In this document: piece by piece, positions 56,321 to 64,000 of the stretch
How positions within the stretch are numbered: the stretch's first letter is position 1
Layout of the letters: each line of letters opens with the position of its first letter
NCBI RefSeq assembly: GCF_023065955.2
Contig: NW_026622763.1
Location: forward strand, 78,907,299 to 78,971,298
Direction of reading: 5' to 3'
DNA length: 64,000 bases
From: Ursus arctos
Taxonomy: Eukaryota > Chordata > Mammalia > Carnivora > Ursidae
The notes under the pieces: model-generated
Seen by the model: only the letters and a program-made list of their open reading frames with translations
Told to the model about the DNA's origin: nothing
The model's database searches: none
Program-made: the position numbers and the translations under genes

Positions 56321-57479
56321 CAGGGTTTTCTTGAGTATCCCTGGGAACCTGACATGGGTCTCATGCTCCATAAAGGAAAGGTGTGATATTTATCAAGGGA
56401 ATACATGAGCAGGACACAATACTTTGGAAAAATAACAACTTTTTAAAAAGCACTGCCTGTGTCCTCCTCATGAACCTTAAAAACGATCTCCAACAAAATG
56501 AGCGTACTACGTATTAGCTACCCATTGCTGTGTTTCTCTATCATTCAGTAACTAGTTCCAGCTATTCTCATTCTTATAATTTTTAAATTGAAATAGCAAA
56601 AATGACGTGCTTATCCCATCCCCAGCATGGGACGACAATGCTTTTCTAATTTAATTCCGAAGCTGTCAGTCCTAAATAAGTGGCCCTAGTGAATGCTTGA
56701 GTTCTCTGTTCCACTCAAATTCTCCCTAAAGTTTGAGCAGCTTTCTCAAGGTCAGAGTTAGCTTTCGGTGGCCCAGAAATGATAAAGATGGCCCAGAAAT
56801 GACAAAGAATCCCTGGTCTGGTACTCTTTTTGGTACCAGGTATTTTCTTCAAAAGGCCCATGTTTCAACTCAAAGGTGACCATCCGAGATGTTAACTGAA
56901 TATTACGATTTGTCTGTGAATGTGAGGCCCCAAATGAATGAGATTCTGGCACCTCTCATGCAGGCATGGGAAATGGGAAAAGGAAGAAGAAAGGGGTAAT
57001 AAGACAAGATAAAGAGAAACTTTAAGGATTTCACATATTAATTAACATGAGTTTTACCCGGTTCTGAGAAAGATATCAAAACGATTATTTTGGGCCTGCT
57101 TTTTATCCAGTGCTCTCCCTTGTTCCTAGCTTGTGTATTATTCGACGTAGACTGGGGCTGCCTCTTCAGGCCTGGAAGTGAGCATTCCACCAGTTCTTCA
57201 AGGGGAGGACTCCTCTCTCCCTTCCCTCCAAAGGCCTCCCCCGGTGAACGGAGAGCGGTGACACTGACGCCAGGCGTTTTGCCTCCGAGCCCACCACGCT
57301 CAGACCAGCGCCAAGACACAGGAAGAATGAACTACTCCTTTGATTGGTGAGAAACCTGCTACTTAGAAAGTTGAAGTAGCTTGCCTGCAGACTGGGCCTG
57401 AAGTCCACTGATTCTCTCTGACTCCATTCCACATAACCCCTGTGCTCTTTCCCACCCACGTCACCATCAGCACCATCAC
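56321..57479. other. Single-copy sequence, one 20-bp tandem duplication
   Basis: No interspersed repeat recognised. A 20-bp unit (tggcccagaaatgataaaga) is repeated once in tandem at 56769-56808 with one mismatch. Frames at 57038-57548 overlap on both strands and are not recognised. Confidence 0.45.
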
Positions 57480-57730
57480 CACTGCTGCGACCGCCGTCCA
57501 TGAAAGCCCTCCTCTCTGCCAGGCCCTGGGCTCATCACTTGAATACACTCATGCATCACAACAACCTTGCGAGGCAGGCGGGTACTTTTATGCCCACTTT
57601 GTAGAAGAGAAAACGGAGTGTCAGAGAAGTCAAGTGTCTTGCCTAAAGCCACACCTCCGAAAATGTCAAACTCAGGATTCCAATCCAAGACTTTGTGAAA
57701 CTGGAGCTTACTCTTTCCATCACCGTGATG
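57480..57730 (-). repeat. MIR SINE, antisense
   Basis: 'ctctgccaggccctgggctc', 'tcacaacaaccttgcgaggc', 'agaagtcaagtgtcttgcct' and 'tcaggattccaatccaagac' in antisense MIR order. Near full length. Confidence 0.9.
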
Positions 57731-57769
57731 CCTTTTTAGCTATTGTCTGACTGGTCTGAGCATTTGCCA

Positions 57770-58260
57770 TACCCAGAATCAATTCCTCTGATTGCTTATT
57801 GGGGAACCCTAACCCCAGCCTTAGGAATGGGCACATGACCAAATCTTATCAGGGACTGTGTTTTGTCCCCTGGCCATGGGGATCCACAAGGCTGGCTTTA
57901 TGGGCCTAAGGTCTGTGTGATCTCACAGGACGCCATCCTCAGAAAGGTCCCACCCTTCATTTAATGTGCAGAGGTCACCATCTTGAAATTCTTAATAATT
58001 TTTTAACAAGGGGCCTTGCATTTTCATTTTGCACTGGGCCCCACAAATTGTGTATCTGGTCCTGGTGATTGGTCTTGGCCTGGACACATCATGAGGCTCA
58101 ATTTCAGAACTTTGCTGGACTTTTTGAGAAAGCAGAGCCCTTTGTCCTGGAGGGGTAAGCCTGCAGTTTCTGGGGGCTGCCATGTGCACAATCTGCCTGA
58201 GAAGGAAGCCAGAGAAAGGGAGAGCTGAGAGAAAGAGAGAGCTCCTGGGCCTAATCAATT
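57770..58260 (+). mobile_element. Possible old LTR (MaLR-like), sense
   Basis: 'aggaatgggcacatgaccaa', 'gatgattggtcttggcc'-like text and 'gaaggaagccagagaaaggg' resemble a mammalian LTR family with 'gggcacatgacccaagccag'. Family and ends are uncertain. Confidence 0.4.
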
Positions 58261-58979
58261 CCCCTGTTACCTTTTGCCTGAGTCAGTTCTGGCTGGGTGT
58301 TTCTGCAACCCCCCAGAAAGTCCCAGCTGGTACTGTTGCAGACCGGCTTCTCCAGAGCAGTATTGAGACAGGGTTTAGGGTACAGGATGTTCATTAGGGG
58401 ACATCTGTAAAGGGAGGGAGGAAGCAGGACTGCGCAGAGGATGAGATCAAACTTCTGCCTCTTGCAGGCCCAGCAAAGCCTCAGCCAACCTGGCAGTGAG
58501 CTGTAGACGGAACATTGTTTGTCTGAGGTATCCCGTGTCGGGCCAAGGTGGCCAGGCCTCCACACCCTGACTTGTTCAGTCTCAGGATGGAGCTGCTCCA
58601 GGAAAGGTGTGGATTTGAGCGAGGCAGCTCTCTGCCACTGAGGCAGAGCCCGAAGGAGCTGACAGCCCAAAGCTGTCTGCTGACCTCACTCGCTGTAGCT
58701 GGGCAGCCAATCCTTCTTTGGAAAGGTCAGTGTGCCCATATCTGAGCCTCAGTTCTTCAAAAAGCAGAACCCAAGGCAAAGGTTTATATGTCCTATTTTA
58801 TAGGGGAGTGCAATCCTAGGGAAGCAGAAACTAGGGGAAGCGTGAGGCAAGGAAGGAAGGACAGCCAGTAAGGAGGTGTGTCACGGAGCTGGCCTCTAGT
58901 TGGTCCTACGCACAACTGATGCCCCATCTGATTGTGCCCCAGGACATTCTATCCTGGAGGAGGAAGAGAATCCACAGAG
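58261..58979. other. Unassigned, possibly old interspersed repeat
   Basis: 58350-58740 ('gtgtggatttgagcgaggca', 'agctgggcagccaatccttc') resembles a family I have seen but cannot name. Frames up to 139 codons on the minus strand (58251-58670) fall within it and are not credible genes. Confidence 0.35.
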
Positions 58980-59420
58980 GCCCTTCTTTCGACAGCACGA
59001 AGCGTCTGTCCGTCTCTTTAGTGTCTCTCAAGTGACTTTATACGAGGTACAAACTCCAGGTGCTGGGAAGACTGAAAGGTAATCTTTAAACTCTGTTGCC
59101 CTCAAGCCGACCATCTAGCTGGGAAGAGGGAACACATACCAAGAATTAAAAGGTGATATAGGCGAGGCAGGCAGTTGGTGCAAACTAATGGTGTATGCAA
59201 TGTGAGCCATGGCACCTCTGCAAAGCAATGGGCGTAAGAGACTGAAATAGCGGGCTGTTTACTGAGAGGTGGGTCTAGGGCTGGACATTTAAGTTAGAAC
59301 TTTTCTGTCTGGAGGGATAAGGAGCAAAGTGCTGGGGGTCCACATGGAAATGCACAAAAAACAAAGAGACTACATCTTAGAGTAGCAAATGGATGAGAGG
59401 GCTGAAGGCCTACAACAGAG
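58980..59420. mobile_element. Possible L2 fragment
   Basis: 'aaactccaggtgctgggaag', 'gaccatctagctgggaagag' and 'gagggataaggagcaaagtg' resemble L2 3' text. Low confidence. Confidence 0.35.
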
Positions 59421-60759
59421 CTGGGAAAGAAGTTCTGAGAAAAAGAAAAGGAACAAAAAGAGAAAAAAAAAAAAGGACAGGGGGCTGGTGGAGATTGGTA
59501 TTATCGTATGTACAAAGCAGGATTATTTTAGGACCATGAGGGGAAATTCTCTCCAAAGGTGTCTTGCTCCCCACTCTCCAGTAGCAGTGGTGTGGGATTG
59601 CCAAGTGCGTATTCCGTGTTATGTCTACACATGGTTTATGGAACTTTTTGCCGTTCAGATTTTGGAAGTGCTTAACTTCAGCATAGTTAAGTGTGACCAC
59701 ATATCTCTTTTCCTGGAAACATAAAATCCCCCTTTAAACAATTAAAACTATAATTGGCTGAAAATCTCTTATTCGACTTGTCAAGGTTTAAGGAAAGGGA
59801 GCAAACATTAGAAACTCGTCTAGTCTTGCCAGCCAGCTGTGAGACAACTGAAGGGTTATTCCAATCATCCCTTTAGTTTGTTTCTTCATGTGTGCTCATC
59901 CTATTTCTCAACTGCTCCACTGTAGTAATTGTATTGGATAAAACACGTAAAAATGGGATCCATGAAGGTGTTGCTTATTCAGAAAGTGGGGAGTTATGGA
60001 TTCCAGATCTGGCCTTCTGATTTCTGCCAGAAACTGCAAACTGGGTTGGGAAGTTCTGTCTTTTCTGGGAGTTGATGTGTATGGAGAAGTTAAAGGAAAA
60101 GGGAGATGCCTTCCAGAATGATTTCTTTTTCTTTCAAGAACTCAGCGTGGGTGCTTGCCCGTCTTTGTTTGAGACGATCCTGCTAGTTTGCAGAAACCTT
60201 GGTGCACTGACAGATGGTTTTGGGAAACTGCGAAAGGACCCCTCAGATAGCACTGGGTTTAGGGAGCTTGAGGTTGAATTCAAGGATCCTAAGTTCACTC
60301 CTCAAACAAAGTCCGAGTGAGACTTGTTTCCTTCCCTGCAGAATAAACAGATGGTTGAGGCGACTCCGCTCTGTAGCCTTCACAGTTGCAGAGGATGGAG
60401 GCCTGCGTGGCTCAGGTCACTCTGGTCTCTGAGATGGCCCTGAGCACCTGGTCAGTATTTGTTTATTATTTGTTTAAGGGAACAAAGAAACAGGCTCTCT
60501 CCTCCCAGACAGTGAGAAAAGGCATTCCCTTCCTATGTTCATAAAGCTCTGGAGGTCTTCCCCCTATGGAGAGCTATCAAATCCCAGGGTTGAAGGGCCC
60601 CCCAGTAAGTCATCAGAGGCTGTGTCCTTGTTTTTGTAAGTCACTTTCCCGAGGCAGGGTCAAGATTATGATTCCCATTTTGCACATTTTTACACAGGAG
60701 ATCAATCTTCAATTCCCAACAACTGGACTTCTCCAATTTTTATGTGATGAAACTTAACT
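59421..60759. other. Single-copy sequence, A-rich patch
   Basis: 59440-59475 is A-rich. No repeat, exon or ncRNA is recognised. Frames of 96 and 111 codons overlap on opposite strands and are considered chance. Confidence 0.45.
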
Positions 60760-61660
60760 CCAATCATACGGGCATAAAGAATACGCACACCCACCAGAGC
60801 GTTGTTTGATTTCAGAAAGAAATTTTATTTCACCTTAAAATATGGTCTATAGGAGCCTAACTGTGAAAAAAAATGCATTGTGTGTGGGCCTCTTTTGCAT
60901 ATTTAGATATGGAAGAATGTGAGCGGTCCCGGATAATATAATTTTCATCCAGCCCAATACCGAGTACAATGAAGAAAATGCAACTTTTGCTGTGTGATTT
61001 ATATGTGCTTATATACCCTTCATTTTTAGTCTATATGAAATGCAGACATTTATAGTTCTATAACCAGAGGAATAAAATTTGAATATGTAGTAAAACGAGA
61101 AATGTATTTTAAATGGGCTTTAGAAACAGAACCGGGGAAGTCATCAAGAGGCCACAGTCACTAATGTCATTGGTTATTTTGCTAGATGGCCACTCAGATG
61201 GAGGCCTGGCAGGCGCGGGATTGAATTTGGGCTGATGGGCCGTGGGCGATGGAGTGATGGCTTCCTGGAAGCGACTGAGATACAGCAATGCGGTAATCCG
61301 GGTTGGCCATGAAGCAGCCATAAAGTCCGGATGAGAAATTCCTCCTGCCCGTGTGGTGCATCCTTATTTTTTTACTTTTAAAAGAAGAACTGTTTTATGA
61401 TTTGGCATAGATCATTGATTGTAGTGCTTTTCCATTTCAGATATCTCCCAGCTGTGTTCTGTGTCAAATTTACAAAAACAAAACAAAACAAAAAAACCCC
61501 ATTATTCCGACAAAATATTAGAAGATGGAGTGGCCATTTGCCCATCGGCACCTATCACTTCCAGTATAACTCCCTTGGACATGCATTATAGAAGTCACTT
61601 ACCGGCCCCAAGTGATGTATGGGTAAGAGGGAGCATTAAAGAATGTTCCTTGTAATGGGC
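60760..61660. promoter_or_regulatory. Repeat-free block; candidate conserved regulatory element
   Basis: No interspersed repeat in 900 bp. AT-rich factor-type sites ('tttgcatatttagatatgga', MEF2/POU-like; 'cggataatataattttcatc') sit beside a GC-richer part with a TAATCC site ('aatgcggtaatccgggttgg') and retained CpGs at 61200-61330. It looks like constrained non-coding DNA, but conservation is not testable here. Confidence 0.35.
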
Positions 61661-61774
61661 AGTTGGTGTTGTTGACTCTCCTGCAGCTCTTCCTCTCTGT
61701 CCTAGAAGAACTCAGCAGACCACTTGGAAACCTGTGTCGTGTGGTTTGAATGGAGATGAATCTGTTCTCTTTCC

Positions 61775-62160
61775 AGCCCCAGCCACAGGGATGTCATGTG
61801 ACCCAAGCTAGACCAATCAGAGTGCTCTTCAAGACTTTTCCATGAGTACTTTAAGGAAAGACTGGTTCATTACAATAGTATTACTAAGCTGGGGGGATAT
61901 GGGCTTAGGGTTGCTGGCAGCCACTGTTACTAAGCACATGGAGAAAAACATCCTAAAGACTGAAGCCAAGCCAAGCTAAGCTCAGAGAGGGAGAGAAACC
62001 AAACTCATTACCCAATTTAAATCTCTAAATTCAGCCATGCTTGATTCCAGTAATAAGCCCCCTTTTTAAGTTTTGTGAACTAATGAACTTCCTTTTTTGC
62101 TTAATGTAGTTTTAGTTGAGTTTCTTCTATTACTTGCCACCCAAAAAAGCCCTACTATAC
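61775..62160 (+). mobile_element. Old LTR-like repeat (MaLR-like?), sense
   Basis: 'tcatgtgacccaagctagac', 'caatcagagtgctcttcaag', 'gaacttccttttttgcttaa' and 'tagttgagtttcttctatta' match an LTR-type family ending in 'ttgcttaagccagtttgagt'. Subfamily unknown; no viral genes. Confidence 0.5.
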
Positions 62161-62169
62161 TTGAAATTT

Positions 62170-62500
62170 ATAAGGAGACTATAGTTTGTCTATATTAACC
62201 AGCCTTCTTTGTAGCCTGGGTTGGGGCCATGTGGCTAGTTCTTGCTAATAGACTGTGAACAGAAGCGATCAAACGTTGAGGTATTCAAGAGACGGTGTGC
62301 CTCCTCCAGCTCTCTCTTCCACTTTTGCAGAGACCAAGAGACCATGTCTACAAGATAGTATGGCTACAAGATGACAGAACCTGCCTCAGCCCAGGTCCCT
62401 TAGCCCACGCAGTCAGAGCCGCCTACCAGCTTTAGCTGTGTTAAGCCACTAAGATTTCAAGAATAATTTGTTACAGACATCTAGGGGCTTGTGATAGAAG
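62170..62500 (+). mobile_element. Second old LTR-like repeat, sense
   Basis: 'ggccatgtggctagttcttg', 'tagactgtgaacagaagcga', 'gtgttaagccactaagattt' and 'caagaataatttgttacaga' match an MLT1-like LTR family different from the preceding one. Confidence 0.5.
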
Positions 62501-62739
62501 TTAAGCTCAGCTCTATGGAACAATTAAGAACGTTATATTTTTCTTTGTTCCCCTGAGTTTGGGGCTAAGATCCATGTCTACCAATTAGGTTTTTGTACTG
62601 CTTCTTCATAGCATAAGAAGTAGAGGTAGAGGGTGTCAAAGAAGACATTAAAAAAAAAAAGTATAGGGTGACGATGAGCACAGGAGCCCTCTTCAGTTTT
62701 GTGCCTAGAGAGAGGTAGAGCTCCCAGCCTCAAAGGAAA

Positions 62740-62945
62740 CCAACATTCACTGGGTCCAACTGTGAGTCAAGCACTTCACCTATGTTATTTCACTCCGTTT
62801 TTACCGATGAGCAATGAGATGATACAATTTCTGTTTTATTGACAAGGAAACTGAGTTCCAGAGAGATTAAGTAGAGCCACAGATTTCTGGCTAGAAACGG
62901 TCAGCTTTGAACTCTTTCTGTCCAGCTGCACAATCTAGCCCAAAC
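62740..62945 (-). repeat. MIR SINE, antisense
   Basis: 'actgtgagtcaagcacttca', 'attgacaaggaaactgagtt' and 'ccagagagattaagtagagc' in antisense MIR order. Confidence 0.85.
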
Positions 62946-62956
62946 CATTGTTATTA

Positions 62957-62998
62957 CTATTAATATTATATATATAATATATATATTATATATAATAT
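62957..62998. repeat. AT-only near-palindrome
   Basis: An A/T-only tract of TAATATTATATATA-type units that is almost its own reverse complement. It could extrude a cruciform. Such tracts are also error-prone in assembly. Confidence 0.85.
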
Positions 62999-63010
62999 GC
63001 TAGTATAAAT

Positions 63011-64000
63011 ATTACTTACAATCTTTTCCAGATGCACTTAAAATACCAGTCTCTCCCAGCCACCCTTCAACATAGAGAAAGCAAGTTCCACCTATATCTG
63101 CTGTGAGTCCTTGAGTTCAAGCACATCAGTGTTTTGGGAGGAAAATGCATGCCTCCCAGTGCCCTGGCATGCCCGATTCCCCTATCTCTGAATTCTTGCG
63201 TCCTTTGTCTGGCCACCATTGGAAAGTGCCAGTCTTTTTCTTCAATGTCCAGTCCAACACTGTCCTTCTTAGCTTAATCAGTTTTGCTCTTGGGCACACA
63301 GCCAGTCCAGGTCCCATAATTCCTCTTTCCTAGTTCCTCATATTCTCGAGGCTATTTCTCTTTGCCTTGACAAATTTCCTATACTGATGGTCCCCATTTC
63401 TAACTAATCTGTCAGCCAACATCCTCCCTTCAGCCTAACCTACAAGTTTCTTAATCTAGATCCAATCATTTTTCTGTACTTATAAAAGACTGCCCCCTCA
63501 TTCTTATTTCTTCGCACCATTAGCATTCTCAAAAAATATTTGTAAGTGATCACCTTCTGGGTTTCTAGTAGAATAGGATTTAAGTTTCAATTCACAGTAA
63601 TTTGGTGCAGGAGATTATTTCTTCTCAAACTTCTAACTTATCTCAGCTTCAATAAGTGTCTCTTATTCTAAATCCCCACACATTTATGCCAAATAGACAT
63701 TGGAACCCAGAGTGTAAAACATGAAATTATAGAGATACTCACTGGTCTTTGTAGGATTCCCCCAAACTAAACACCAAACACAGGGGTATATCTGGAAGTT
63801 TGAAGAGTCAGTGGGCCTCCAAAAATATAGAATCAGGCAAAACTATCCGCTGCTTCATTGCCATAAAATAAAGGCAAAACCAAACAAAGCCCTGGAGAAG
63901 CATGTATAACTTTCCCAAAAGGAAATCTGGGGAGGAGACCAGGATTAATTCTCTGACTTTCCATGAAAGGACACCAGTGATCATGAGCTGTCAGGGCGTT
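63011..64000. other. Single-copy sequence, possibly old L2 in part
   Basis: Nothing firm. 63330-63500 has pyrimidine-rich text loosely like L2. No coding pattern; the opposed 62-63 codon frames at 63126-63333 overlap. Confidence 0.4.

Noticed and set aside
58251..58670. 139-codon minus-strand frame
   Set aside because: It lies in an apparent old interspersed repeat and has no recognisable domain.

Overview
This window is non-coding mammalian nuclear DNA, most likely intergenic (gene desert) or deep intronic. The best clue to the organism is a set of tRNA-derived Can-SINEs (SINEC) that occur only in carnivores. I count 16 copies. The young ones share the head 'gcacagcggttaagcgtctg' and end in a (AAATAAAT)n/poly-A tail, a form I associate with caniform carnivores, especially bears and pinnipeds. 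Carnivora is close to certain, Caniformia likely, and bear (Ursidae) is an inference. No open reading frame looks like a host protein-coding exon with good support. The longest ones fall in repeats, in L2-like sequence or in sequence with no protein-like pattern, and no tRNA, rRNA or known ncRNA gene was recognised.

Layout. 0-5 kb: a MIR, a 1.44-kb hAT-Charlie-like DNA transposon with a readable transposase C-terminus, an antisense L1 split by a SINE whose tail has become a 227-bp TTC/GAA microsatellite, an old LINE split by a young SINE, and a MIR. 5-13 kb: mostly single-copy sequence, with a SINE nested in a SINE at 9 kb. 13-16 kb: a MIR split by a SINE, then an L1 ORF2/3'UTR fragment nested in an MLT1 LTR. 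16-28 kb: old MIR/L2/MER5A fragments, two SINEs, simple repeats and much single-copy DNA. 28.1-28.6 kb: a CpG-rich patch with no recognised gene. 29-38 kb: MIR, L2, a 3' L1 fragment on the plus strand, MER5A and two SINEs. 38-43 kb: antisense old L1 sequence, one block of it split by an LTR-like element with matching target-site flanks, then a young SINE and an L2. 45-51 kb: dense MIR/MLT1/L2/SINE, ending with an inverted pair of young SINEs. 51.7-55.9 kb and 60.8-61.7 kb: repeat-poor stretches rich in ATTA/TAAT and TAATCC motifs, the best candidates for conserved regulatory elements. 56-64 kb: SINE pair, MIRs and old LTR-like sequence.

No genes act together here. The biology visible is the insertion history, read from target-site duplications and nesting, plus possible regulatory sequence. 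I did not find convincing evidence of a new biological system. The items most worth checking are the CpG-rich patch at 28.1-28.6 kb, the repeat-poor AT-motif blocks at 54 and 61 kb, the long GAA/TTC tract, the LTR-in-L1 nest and the inverted SINE pair. Family names were assigned by eye from remembered consensus features, so subfamily labels should be treated as provisional.
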